From Lysobacter silvisoli (lineage in GTDB: Bacteria; Pseudomonadota; Gammaproteobacteria; Xanthomonadales; Xanthomonadaceae), in contig NZ_QTSU01000001.1 of the NCBI RefSeq assembly GCF_003382365.1, positions 806,001 through 870,000 of the forward strand: a stretch of 64,000 nt of DNA, written 5' to 3'. The first letter of the stretch is position 1. Every line of letters begins with the position of its first letter. Shown in pieces: positions 18,302 through 26,661 of the stretch. Below the pieces are notes generated by a model. It saw only the letters and a list, made by a program, of their open reading frames with translations, did not search any database and was not told the origin of the DNA. The translations under genes were made by a program, and so were the position numbers.

Positions 18302-20197
18302 TTAGCGGTAACCGGCGGCTTGCAGTTCGAACAGTTCGGCGTAGCGCCCGCCTTGCGCCAGCAATTGCGCATGAGTGCCGCTGGCTTCCAGGCGGCCTTC
18401 GGCCAGCACCAGGATGCGGTCGGCCATGCGCACGCTGCTGAAGCGGTGCGAGATCAGCACCGCGGTGCGCTCGTCGGACAGTTCCTTGAAACGCTGGAAT
18501 ACCTCGAACTCCGAACGCGCGTCCAGTGCCGCGGTGGGTTCGTCCAGGATCATCACCTGCGCGTCGCGCATGTAGGCGCGGGCGATCGCGATCTTCTGCC
18601 ACTGGCCGCCGGACAGGTCCACGCCGGTCTTGAAGCGGCGGCCGATCTGCTGGTCGTAACCCTGCGGCAGCGTCTCGATGACCTGGTCGGCCAGCGCGCG
18701 GCGCGCGGCGCTGCGGATGCGCTCGCGGTCGTCCATGGCGTCGATCTGGCCGACGCCGATGTTCTCGCCGGCGGTGAGGTGGTAGCGCACGAAGTCCTGG
18801 AAGATCACGCCGATGCTGGCGCGCAATTCGTCCAGGTCGTAGTCGCGCAGGTCGCGGCCGTCGAGCAGGATGCGGCCTTCGTCGGGGTCGTACAGCCGCG
18901 CCAGCAGCTTGACCAGGGTGGTCTTGCCGGCGCCGTTCTCGCCGACCAGGGCCAGCACTTCGCCGGCGCGCAATTCGAAGTCCAATCCACGCAGCGCCCA
19001 GCGCTCGGCGTCGGGGTAACGGAAGCCCACGTTCTCGAACACGAAACCGCGCGCGATCGGCTGCGGCACCGGCAGCGGATTGGCCGGCGAGACGATCTCG
19101 GGTTCGATCTCGAAGAACGAAAACAGATCGTCCAAGTACAGCGCTTGTCCCGCGACCTGCGAGAAGCCCACCAGCAGCCCTTCCAGCAACTGTCGCAGGC
19201 GGCGGAAGCTGCCGGCCAGGAAGGTCAGGTCGCCGATGCTGAAATCGCCCTTGACCGTGCGCCAGGCGATGTAGGCATAGGCCACGTAATAGCCCAGCGT
19301 GCCCAGCGCCGCGAGCAGGGTGCCCCAGAACGCCCGCCGCCGCGCCAGCGAGCGGTTGGCCAGGAAGAACTTGTCGGCCAGCTCGCGGTACTTGGCGATC
19401 AGGTAGCGGTGGAGGTTGAAGATTTTCACCTCCTTCGCGGTCTCCACGCTGGCGCCCATCTGCCGCACGTACTCCAACTGGCGGCGTTCCGGCGTCCAGG
19501 CGAAGTTGAGCGAATAGCCCAGCGCATTGAAGTGCGCCTCCCCGACGAAAGCCGGCACCAGCGCCACCGCCAGCAGCAGGATCAGCCATGGCGCATAGAC
19601 CAGCAGGCCGATGGCGAAGCTGACCACGGTGATGGCGTCCTGGACCTGGCCGAACAGCTGGCTCATCAGGTTCATCCGGCCCATGGTCTGGCGCCGCGCG
19701 CGGTCCAGCTTGTCCTGCAGCTCGGGGTCTTCGAAATCCTCCAGGTCCAACGTGGCCGCGTGCTCCATCAGCCGCACGCTGGTGGCGTTGGTGAACAGTT
19801 CCGACAGCAGCCCGTCGCCGTAGCTGATCAAACGGCCGAGCAGGTCCGAGCCTATGGCCAGGCCGAACTCCAGCGCGAGCAGGCCGAGCAGGGTGTTGAG
19901 CTGGCCGCTGTCGAGCGCGGCGCTGACCGATTCGAACGCCGCGCCGGCCGCGACCAGGCGCACCGCCTCGTCGATGATGAGCTTGCCCACGTACAGCGTG
20001 GCGATGGGCAGGAACGCGCGGATCAGGCGCAGGCCCAGCGTGGCCAAGGTCAGCGCCGGGCTGGTGCTCCAGATCTGGCGCAGGAACGGCGGCAGGTTGC
20101 GCAGCGCGTCGAAGCGTTCGCGCAAGCTGGGTTTGCCGGAGCTGCGGCCGGGCTTGGGCCCGGCGGCGGGTGGGACGGCATCGGCGGGCAAGGACAT
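18302..20197 (-). CDS. ABC exporter, fused membrane and ATPase domains
   Basis: A 631-residue half-transporter. The transmembrane domain spans roughly residues 40-350. The nucleotide-binding domain has Walker A GENGAGKTT, signature LSGGQWQKIAIAR, Walker B VMILDEPTAALDA and the switch His in VLISHRF. The start at ATG 20197 (MSLPADAVPP) is chosen because upstream residues are not family-like; the Pro-rich cytoplasmic N terminus of about 25 residues is unusual. Substrate unknown; the sequence is distinct from the MsbA encoded at 53027. It lies upstream of the PQQ dehydrogenase in a likely two-gene operon, with the hydrolase gene 67 bases before it. Confidence 0.9.
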   Translation of the reverse strand: MSLPADAVPPAAGPKPGRSSGKPSLRERFDALRNLPPFLRQIWSTSPALTLATLGLRLIRAFLPIATLYVGKLIIDEAVRLVAAGAAFESVSAALDSGQLNTLLGLLALEFGLAIGSDLLGRLISYGDGLLSELFTNATSVRLMEHAATLDLEDFEDPELQDKLDRARRQTMGRMNLMSQLFGQVQDAITVVSFAIGLLVYAPWLILLLAVALVPAFVGEAHFNALGYSLNFAWTPERRQLEYVRQMGASVETAKEVKIFNLHRYLIAKYRELADKFFLANRSLARRRAFWGTLLAALGTLGYYVAYAYIAWRTVKGDFSIGDLTFLAGSFRRLRQLLEGLLVGFSQVAGQALYLDDLFSFFEIEPEIVSPANPLPVPQPIARGFVFENVGFRYPDAERWALRGLDFELRAGEVLALVGENGAGKTTLVKLLARLYDPDEGRILLDGRDLRDYDLDELRASIGVIFQDFVRYHLTAGENIGVGQIDAMDDRERIRSAARRALADQVIETLPQGYDQQIGRRFKTGVDLSGGQWQKIAIARAYMRDAQVMILDEPTAALDARSEFEVFQRFKELSDERTAVLISHRFSSVRMADRILVLAEGRLEASGTHAQLLAQGGRYAELFELQAAGYR

Positions 20198-20264
20198 GAG
20201 CCGGATTGTGCCTGGGCGGCGCCGAAAGTTCGTGAAAGCGGCAGGGACTGCGTCGATCGCTGTT

Positions 20265-20978
20265 TCAGGCCGCGGCACGCTCCGTACCGGCGCTCAGGGC
20301 GATCGCGGTGAGCGTTTGCGCCAGCTGCGCCGGCACCGACAGCATGGCCAGATGGCCGGCGTCGAGGTCTTGCACTCCAGGGCGTTGCAGGCGCGCGATC
20401 ATCGCGTCCTGACGCGACCGCGCCAGGCTGCGATCGCGCAACAGGCGCAGATAGGTGGACGGCACGCGCGCGGGCTGGGCTTGCACCGGTGTCAGATACA
20501 GCCCGGGAAACTCGGCGGCGTAGCGCGACACCACCTGCGCCGCCGCGACCTCGTCCAGGTCGTTGCACAGCTCCTTGCGGATCATCGGTTCGCCGGGCTT
20601 GAGGCCGTCCTGGTTGAAGCGGAACAACAAGCGCAGCAAGGTGCGGTCGATCGCGCCCAAGGCATCGACGAAGGCGCCGCCCGGCGGCGCGATCGCCGCG
20701 GCCAGGTACGCGCAATGGCGCAGGCGCGAGCCCAGGCGCACGGCCAGCTCCGGCACCAGCACGCCGGCCAGCGAGTGCGCGACGAGCACGACCTCGTCGA
20801 TGCCGCGCCGGTCCAGTTCGGCCGCCAGCGCCCGCGCGCAGCCTTCCGGCGTCGCGGTGGCATGGCGGCCGGGCACATCCAGGGCCAGCGCCGGCGTGGC
20901 CATGCGTTCGATCACGGGCTGCCAGACCCAGGCGCCCAGGCCGGCGCCATGCAGGAGAACGGTGACGGGATAGGCCAT
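20265..20978 (-). CDS. Alpha/beta hydrolase
   Basis: A 237-residue alpha/beta hydrolase with the oxyanion-hole motif HGAGLGAWVW at about 10-19, the nucleophile elbow AHSLAG (Ser near 69), and a late catalytic His in DAGHLAM. The resemblance is to the MenH/salicylate-binding esterase group with a short lid. Substrate unknown. No strong Shine-Dalgarno sequence is seen before ATG 20978. A palindrome GCTGACA-GCTTT-TGTCAGC (21027-21045) lies 49 bases upstream. Confidence 0.85.
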   Translation of the reverse strand: MAYPVTVLLHGAGLGAWVWQPVIERMATPALALDVPGRHATATPEGCARALAAELDRRGIDEVVLVAHSLAGVLVPELAVRLGSRLRHCAYLAAAIAPPGGAFVDALGAIDRTLLRLLFRFNQDGLKPGEPMIRKELCNDLDEVAAAQVVSRYAAEFPGLYLTPVQAQPARVPSTYLRLLRDRSLARSRQDAMIARLQRPGVQDLDAGHLAMLSVPAQLAQTLTAIALSAGTERAAA

Positions 20979-21026
20979 GGCGATACCGGGGAGGCGAGGG
21001 GAGTGAGCGCCAGGCTAGCCCCGCCC

Positions 21027-21045
21027 GCTGACAGCTTTTGTCAGC
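21027..21045. promoter_or_regulatory. Palindrome upstream of the alpha/beta hydrolase
   Basis: Seven-base arms GCTGACA and TGTCAGC flank GCTTT. It lies 49 bases before the minus-strand hydrolase and about 170 before the plus-strand unknown gene, so it could be an operator; no regulator gene is adjacent. Confidence 0.35.
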
Positions 21046-21213
21046 AATACCTGCTCCTACAGCCCGCGTTCCCGCAGCCCGCGCACGGTTCGCCGCACGC
21101 CGCTTGACGCCTGCGCGCGCGGGGCCGAACAATCCGCGCGATTTCGACGCCGGCGGCTGGTCCGCGCATGCCGCGCAGGCCGGGGCCGCCGCACCATCAC
21201 GACCCGGGGACCA

Positions 21214-22050
21214 ATGAGAATTTTTAGCTTTGCGCTGATCCTGGCGATCGGCTTGGTCAGCGCGCCCGCGAGCGCGCGCAAGATCGCCTACGCGCTGCCG
21301 CCGCCGGCCTCCGCGCCGGGCGCGGTGAAACCCGTGCTGGCCGCGCGCGGCGCGGCGCCGGCCGACGTGTCCGGTTTCGCCTACCTGGACGAAGCGCGCA
21401 GCGTGGGCTACCGCCAGGACTTCGGCGGCATGGGCGTGGCCGGCGGCCTGCTGCTGGGGCCGTTCGGTGCCGGCGCCAACGCCCTGGCGATCCAGAAGAA
21501 CACCAAGCAGGAGGCCGAAGCCCTGCGCGGCAAGCTGCCGTTCGCGCCCGACGCGCTATTGCAGGCCGCACTGGACGCGCTGCCGCCGTCGGATGCGGCC
21601 ACGCGCGAAGCCAAGCTGCTGCCCAGCCTGTTCGTGACCCGCGACAAGCAGGAGCGCCTGATCTTCTGGACCATCGTCGACGTCGACCTGGACGGCTGGA
21701 AGGGCCGCTACTCGCGCGTGCTGCCGCAACGCGTGGCCCTGGCCGCGGCCACCGCCGGCTTGCCGGCGGAGGAGTTGGCCACGCTGGAAGCGCAGTTGCG
21801 CGAGTCCTACGTGCAAACCGTCACGGTGATGCAGCGCGACCTGGAAGGCCAGGCCGGCGAATTCGCCAAGAGCAAGATCATGGTCGAAGCGCTGTCGCCG
21901 CGCTTCGCCACCGCGGTCAAGTACGAACACGTTCGCCGCGACGAGCAGCAGACCCTGATCCGCGCCATCGCGCCGACGGGCGCGCCGGTCGCCGCCATGG
22001 GCTTCTCCGGCGTGCTGATCGTGCCGAACTCGGAAGTATTGGTGAAATGA
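21214..22050 (+). CDS. Exported protein of unknown function
   Basis: I do not recognise a family. The 278-residue product has a clear signal peptide (MRIFSFALILAIGLVSAPASA), then a Pro/Ala-rich linker, a Gly-rich hydrophobic stretch (GVAGGLLLGPFGAGANALAI, about residues 73-92), and a soluble C-terminal half. A single membrane anchor or a glycine-zipper-like segment is possible. Codon use and GC bias match the neighbours, so the gene looks real. It is flanked by divergent (hydrolase) and convergent (RidA-like) genes and is probably monocistronic. Confidence 0.75.
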   Translation: MRIFSFALILAIGLVSAPASARKIAYALPPPASAPGAVKPVLAARGAAPADVSGFAYLDEARSVGYRQDFGGMGVAGGLLLGPFGAGANALAIQKNTKQEAEALRGKLPFAPDALLQAALDALPPSDAATREAKLLPSLFVTRDKQERLIFWTIVDVDLDGWKGRYSRVLPQRVALAAATAGLPAEELATLEAQLRESYVQTVTVMQRDLEGQAGEFAKSKIMVEALSPRFATAVKYEHVRRDEQQTLIRAIAPTGAPVAAMGFSGVLIVPNSEVLVK

Positions 22051-22102
22051 GTCTTCCTGGCCCCGGCGCGCAAGGCGCAGGGGCCCACGGATGCGCGAAG
22101 GC

Positions 22103-22489
22103 TCAGGTCGCGGCCATGGCCTCGACTTCGAGCTTCCAGCGCGGATCCAGCAAACGGCAGCAGATCACGGTCGACGACGGCCGGTGCCCGCCCAGGTACT
22201 TCAAACGCAGTTGCACATTGGCCTCGTCGTCGGCTGGATCGGCCAGATAGGTGCGCAACGACACCAGGTGGCCGTAGTCCATGCCCGCCGAGCGCAGCAG
22301 TGCGCCCATGTACTGCCAGATCAGATCGCCCTGCGCCTGGAAGGACTCGGGCAGGGTGACGCCGTCGGCGAGGTAGCCGTTCAGGCCGCTGATCACCAGC
22401 AGACGCGAATCGCCGCGGACCTCGGTGGCATGGCTGTAGCCGCGGTAGGGCGGGAACAGCTCGGGTGGATTGTGGCTGACGATGGGCAT
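22103..22489 (-). CDS. RidA/YjgF family protein
   Basis: A 128-residue protein of the Rid superfamily, whose archetype RidA deaminates reactive enamines and imines. Family-like segments are SHATEVRGDSRLLVISGLNG, AQGDLIWQYMGALLRSAGM and LVSLRTYLAD, and the LVSLRTYL block carries the Arg that binds the carboxylate in RidA. The start is ATG 22489, preceded by TGGAG at 7 bases. It diverges from the class I fumarase gene; a metabolic link is inference only. Archetypal RidA activity is not certain because several Rid subfamilies lack it. Confidence 0.85.
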   Translation of the reverse strand: MPIVSHNPPELFPPYRGYSHATEVRGDSRLLVISGLNGYLADGVTLPESFQAQGDLIWQYMGALLRSAGMDYGHLVSLRTYLADPADDEANVQLRLKYLGGHRPSSTVICCRLLDPRWKLEVEAMAAT

Positions 22490-22577
22490 GCGGGCTCCAG
22501 GGGGCGAAGGGCATCGACGTCGGCGCGGCGGTCGCGGGCGTGCGGCGGGCAAGCCCCGTTGGGCGGCGCGACAGGCC

Positions 22578-22598
22578 GGACGGGTAGAATAGCCGTCC
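22578..22598 (+). promoter_or_regulatory. Candidate fumarase promoter inside an inverted repeat
   Basis: GGACGG (22578-22583) and CCGTCC (22593-22598) flank a loop containing the -10-like TAGAAT (22585-22590). The predicted transcription start is near 22597, giving a leader of about 24 bases to the GTG start. No good -35 is visible. Confidence 0.4.
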
Positions 22599-22620
22599 CC
22601 ACCGCCAGCCAACGCCCGCC

Positions 22621-24177
22621 GTGACCGCCTCTTCGTCCCATGCCTCCACCGGCCCCGTCGTCATCCGCCAGGACGACCTGATCCAGTCCGTCGCCGACGC
22701 CCTGCAGTACATCAGCTACTACCACCCGGTCGACTACATCAGGAACCTCGCTGCCGCCTACGAGCGCGAGGAAAGCCCGGCGGCCAAGGACGCGATCGCC
22801 CAGATCCTGATCAACTCGCGCATGTGCGCCGAGGGCCACCGCCCGATCTGCCAGGACACCGGCATCGTCACCGTGTTCCTGGACATCGGCATGGACGTGC
22901 GCTGGGACGGCGCCACGATGGGCGTCGAGGACATGGTCAACGAAGGCGTGCGCCGCGCCTACAACCACCCCGACAACAAGCTGCGCGCCAGCGTGCTGGC
23001 CGACCCGGCCGGCAAGCGCGCCAACACGAAAGACAACACCCCCGCGGTGGTCAACGTCAAGGTCGTGCCGGGCAACACGGTCGAGGTGATCGTCGCGGCC
23101 AAGGGCGGCGGCTCGGAGGCCAAGTCCAAGTTCGCCATGCTCAACCCCTCCGACTCCATCGTCGACTGGGTGCTCAAGACCGTGCCGACCATGGGCGCGG
23201 GCTGGTGTCCGCCGGGCATGCTCGGCATCGGCATCGGCGGCACCGCCGAGAAGGCCATGCTGCTGGCCAAGGAATCGCTGATGGAGCCCATCGACATCAC
23301 CGAGCTGCAGGCGCGCGGCGCCAGCAACCGCGCCGAGGAGCTGCGCCTGGAGCTGTACGAGAAGGTCAACGCGCTGGGCATCGGCGCCCAGGGCCTGGGC
23401 GGCCTGACCACGGTGCTGGACATCAAGGTCAAGGACTACCCGACCCACGCGGCCAACCTGCCGGTGGCGATGATCCCGAACTGCGCGGCCACCCGCCATG
23501 CGCATTTCACCCTGGACGGCAGCGGCCCGGTCATGCTCGATCCGCCCTCGCTGGAGGACTGGCCGCAGCTGACCTACGACTCGTCCAAGGGCCGCCGCGT
23601 CGATCTGGACACGGTCACCGCCGAAGACGTCGCCGGCTGGAAGCCCGGCGAAGTGCTGCTGCTCAACGGCAAGCTGCTGACCGGCCGCGACGCCGCGCAC
23701 AAGCGCATGGTCGACATGCTCAACAAGGGCGAGCCGCTGCCGGTGGATTTCAAGGGCCGCTTCATCTACTACGTCGGCCCGGTCGATCCGGTGCGCGACG
23801 AAGTCGTGGGCCCGGCCGGCCCGACCACGGCCACGCGCATGGACAAGTTCACCGAGCAGGTGCTGGCGCAGACCGGCCTGCTGGGCATGGTCGGCAAGGC
23901 CGAGCGCGGCCCGGCCGCGATCGAGGCGATCCAGAAGCACAAGTCGGTCTACCTGATGGCGGTGGGCGGCGCGGCCTACCTGGTGTCCAAGGCGATCAAG
24001 GCCTCGCGCGTGGTCGGCTTCGCCGATCTGGGCATGGAGGCGATCTACGAATTCACCGTGCAGGACATGCCGGTGACCGTGGCTGTGGACAGCGCCGGCG
24101 AGTCGGTGCACAAGACCGGCCCCAAGGAATGGCAGGCGCGCATCGGCAAGATTCCGGTGGTGGTGGAACCGGCCTGA
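22621..24177 (+). CDS. fumA: Fumarate hydratase class I
   Basis: A 518-residue iron-sulfur fumarase converting fumarate to malate in the TCA cycle. The three cluster Cys residues are visible in RPICQDTG, GAGWCPPG and PNCAATRH. The N-terminal alpha part and C-terminal beta part (from about residue 340, YYVGPVDPVRDEVVGPAGPT) are fused, as in FumA/FumB. Class I enzymes are oxygen sensitive. The GTG start at 22621 fits the conserved N terminus. No class II (FumC) gene is in the window. A long stem-loop follows at 24204. Confidence 0.94.
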   Translation: MTASSSHASTGPVVIRQDDLIQSVADALQYISYYHPVDYIRNLAAAYEREESPAAKDAIAQILINSRMCAEGHRPICQDTGIVTVFLDIGMDVRWDGATMGVEDMVNEGVRRAYNHPDNKLRASVLADPAGKRANTKDNTPAVVNVKVVPGNTVEVIVAAKGGGSEAKSKFAMLNPSDSIVDWVLKTVPTMGAGWCPPGMLGIGIGGTAEKAMLLAKESLMEPIDITELQARGASNRAEELRLELYEKVNALGIGAQGLGGLTTVLDIKVKDYPTHAANLPVAMIPNCAATRHAHFTLDGSGPVMLDPPSLEDWPQLTYDSSKGRRVDLDTVTAEDVAGWKPGEVLLLNGKLLTGRDAAHKRMVDMLNKGEPLPVDFKGRFIYYVGPVDPVRDEVVGPAGPTTATRMDKFTEQVLAQTGLLGMVGKAERGPAAIEAIQKHKSVYLMAVGGAAYLVSKAIKASRVVGFADLGMEAIYEFTVQDMPVTVAVDSAGESVHKTGPKEWQARIGKIPVVVEPA

Positions 24178-24203
24178 GTTCGCCGGCCGCATCCCGAGTC
24201 CGA

Positions 24204-24231
24204 CGACGAGGCCCGCTTGCGGGCCTCGTCG
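24204..24231. terminator. Stem-loop between convergent fumarase and sterol-desaturase genes
   Basis: Twelve-base arms CGACGAGGCCCG and CGGGCCTCGTCG flank CTTG. Only a weak T tract follows (CGTTTC), so it is a likely but imperfect terminator for the fumarase gene; on the minus strand it could serve the other gene. Confidence 0.65.
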
Positions 24232-24246
24232 CGTTTCGGGCCGATC

Positions 24247-25368
24247 TCAGGCCACGTGATCGTCGTAGGTCTTGCCGCCACGGAACGGCATCAGGTGCTG
24301 CTCCACGATCCCGCGCGGCACCGTCTCCAGCTTCATCACCCCGTATTCCTGCGGCCAGGCGTCGCGTTCGCGCGGCAGCTTGAAGGTGCCCATGAGCATG
24401 TCCACCAGCGGCAGGTGGATGGCGTAGTTCACGTCGATGTACTCGTACTGCCGGGCGTGGTGCCAGTGGTGGTAGCGCGGCAGCACCAGCAGGTATTCCA
24501 GCCAGCCGAAGCGGATGCCCAGGTTGGCGTGGGCCAGCACCGCCTGCAGCCCCACCAGGATCACGTAGGCGTTCACCGCCGGAGTCGAGAAGCCCAGGAT
24601 CAGCAGCGGCAGCAGCACCGCGCTGCGGGTGAGCACGATCTCGACGAAATGGATGCGCGAGCCGGCCAGCCAGTCCATCTCGCGGCTGGAGTGGTGCACG
24701 GCGTGGAAGCGCCAGAGCCAGGGAATGTTGTGGTAGGCGCGGTGCAGCAGCGCCTGGGCCAGGTCGGCGATGAACACCGCGATCAGGAACTGCGCCCACA
24801 CCGGCAGCGACTGGATCGCCGCCTTCAGGCCGGGGAAGGCCGCCAGCCCGGCGATGGTCGAGGTGGAGGCGGTGACCAGGATCAGGATGAACTGCACCAG
24901 CACGTGGCTCATGAAGAAATAGGCCACGTCGGTGCGCCAGCCCGGCCGCAGCGGCGAGATCCGGCGCTTGCCCAGGTAGTGCTCCAGCGGCACGAACACC
25001 AGGGCCGAGAAGAACAGCGAGATCACGAACCAGTCCAGGCCCAGCGAGTAGGGGGTGTGGCCGATCGCGTCGAACTGCACGTTGGTGCCGCCCAGCAGCA
25101 CCGCCAGGGTCGCGCCGCCCACGCCGATCAGGGCGATGCGCTTGTTGCGGTCGCGCAGGATCGCCAGCGTGCCCAGGGCGAAGGCCGCGACCAGGCCGAC
25201 CAGCAGCAGGTGACGGGCGAAGTCCTCGGTATAGACCGCGCGGAATTCCTTGCTGGTCAGCAGCTCGGGATAGTGGAAGCACAGCACCGCGAACAGGCTG
25301 AGCAGGCCGAGCAGGGCCGAGGCGTAGGCGAAGAACGAACGGCGGGGACGGGCAACGGCGGAGGTCAT
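24247..25368 (-). CDS. Sterol desaturase / fatty acid hydroxylase family membrane protein
   Basis: A 373-residue integral membrane di-iron oxygenase. The eight-His signature is present: HRAYH, HAVHH and HHWHH, all in the C-terminal half. About eight hydrophobic segments are visible. Family members hydroxylate or desaturate lipids, sterols or carotenoids. ATG 25368 (MTSAVARPRRSFFAYAS) is chosen; the frame extends upstream through a repeat and lacks support. It is last of four lipid or membrane genes on this strand, but a 240-base repeat-containing gap separates it from the patatin gene. The substrate is unknown. Confidence 0.9.
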   Translation of the reverse strand: MTSAVARPRRSFFAYASALLGLLSLFAVLCFHYPELLTSKEFRAVYTEDFARHLLLVGLVAAFALGTLAILRDRNKRIALIGVGGATLAVLLGGTNVQFDAIGHTPYSLGLDWFVISLFFSALVFVPLEHYLGKRRISPLRPGWRTDVAYFFMSHVLVQFILILVTASTSTIAGLAAFPGLKAAIQSLPVWAQFLIAVFIADLAQALLHRAYHNIPWLWRFHAVHHSSREMDWLAGSRIHFVEIVLTRSAVLLPLLILGFSTPAVNAYVILVGLQAVLAHANLGIRFGWLEYLLVLPRYHHWHHARQYEYIDVNYAIHLPLVDMLMGTFKLPRERDAWPQEYGVMKLETVPRGIVEQHLMPFRGGKTYDDHVA

Positions 25369-25523
25369 GGGCAGGCCAGGTCGGTACGCCGCAACGCGGC
25401 GGCGCCAGCTTAGCGCACCGGCCGGCCGCCAGAGCGCGCGCTGCGACTGTTGCAATGCATCGGCGCTACGTCCCCGCTCACGCCTGCGATCGAGGTGGCG
25501 TGGGCTTACAGGCCGCCGCTTTA

Positions 25524-25562
25524 GCCCCTCTCCCGCTTGCGGGAGAGGGGTTGGGGTGAGGG
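25524..25562. repeat. CCTCTCCCGC inverted repeat with TTGGGGTGAGGG flank
   Basis: One copy of the family also found at 16943-17050, 36150-36270 and 60008-60104. Arms CCCCTCTCCCGC and GCGGGAGAGGGG flank TT, followed by TTGGGGTGAGGG. Confidence 0.85.
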
Positions 25563-25608
25563 CGCGCGACACACCGCACTCGCTTCGCCAGTTCCGCTTC
25601 CTGCGCAG

Positions 25609-26565
25609 CTACAACTGCCGCAACAACCGCTCCAGCATCTGCTGCGTCCCCGGCTTGCCCAGGTACTCCTTGGCCATGAACTCCAATGCGATCAGATTGG
25701 TCGCGCTGGTGTCGTCCAGATCGTCCAGGCCGATATGCAGGTGTTCCTGCATGCGGAAATAGCCGTCGCCGACCAGCTGCCTGGCGATGTAATCCACCGA
25801 ATCGGTGTTGCCGTCGAACAGCACGTCGATGATCGGCACCGCCCATTCCAGCGCGCCCCATGCGCGCGCCGCCGCCAGCGGAATGCTGCGCGTCCGCTCG
25901 CCGGTGCCCACCGACAGCACCACCAGGTCGCGGCTGTTGTCGACCTGGGCGTCCTTGCGCAGCGCCTCGGCGATCGCGCAGGCGGTAGGGTTGTTGGCGA
26001 CCACGCCGCCGTCGATCAGGGCGCAGTCCACGCCCTCGACCTGCATCGCATGGGCGGGGAAGTAGGTCGGCGCCGCCGACGAGGCGCGGCACACCTCCCA
26101 CAGCGGCAGATCCTGGTGCTCGGGCTTGAAGCTCTTGAACAGCACCGGCGCGCGCGAGATCGTGTCGTAGGCGGTGATCATCAACGGCAGCTGGGCCTGG
26201 CCCAGGCGGGTCTCGCCGAACACCGCGCGCAGCACGTCTTCCAGGCCGCGCGCGTCGTACTTGGGCGCCGACACGCCGACCTCGAGCAACTGCCCCGCGC
26301 GCGTCCACAGCCGTTGCGCCATGCCGGGGAAGATCGCGTGGCGGTGATCGCGGTACAGGTCGGCCATGGCCGCCGGCGCCAGGCCCACGGCCAGGCCGGC
26401 GGCGACGATGGCGCCGGTGGAACTGCCGGCCACCAGGTCGAAGCTGCCGCGCAGGTCCGGCTTGCCGGCGCGTTGCAGCGCGTGCTCCACGCCGTCCAGC
26501 CACAGGCAGCTGACCAGTCCGCGGATGCCGCCGCCGTCCAGCGACAGGATGCGGCGCATTTTCAT
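25609..26565 (-). CDS. Patatin-like phospholipase
   Basis: A 318-residue acyl hydrolase. The oxyanion-hole motif LSLDGGGIRGL starts at residue 7, the nucleophile is in GSSTGA (Ser near 49), and the Asp of the catalytic dyad is in DGGVVANNP. It lacks a signal peptide. Patatins hydrolyse phospholipids or neutral lipids. It follows pldA by 96 bases on the same strand, so two different phospholipases are adjacent. A role as an antiphage CBASS effector was considered, but no nucleotide cyclase gene lies nearby. Confidence 0.93.
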   Translation of the reverse strand: MKMRRILSLDGGGIRGLVSCLWLDGVEHALQRAGKPDLRGSFDLVAGSSTGAIVAAGLAVGLAPAAMADLYRDHRHAIFPGMAQRLWTRAGQLLEVGVSAPKYDARGLEDVLRAVFGETRLGQAQLPLMITAYDTISRAPVLFKSFKPEHQDLPLWEVCRASSAAPTYFPAHAMQVEGVDCALIDGGVVANNPTACAIAEALRKDAQVDNSRDLVVLSVGTGERTRSIPLAAARAWGALEWAVPIIDVLFDGNTDSVDYIARQLVGDGYFRMQEHLHIGLDDLDDTSATNLIALEFMAKEYLGKPGTQQMLERLLRQL

Positions 26566-26661
26566 CGGGGCGGTCTCGTGTGCGGGGGATGGATCGAGCC
26601 TACCCCAGCACCGTTGCAGCGCTTGAGACCCTGCCTGTGACCGCGTGCGCGTTTCGTGCGC

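Noticed and set aside
25609-26565. Patatin as an antiphage CBASS effector
   Set aside because: No CD-NTase, HORMA or ubiquitin-like partner gene is nearby; the neighbours are lipid genes.
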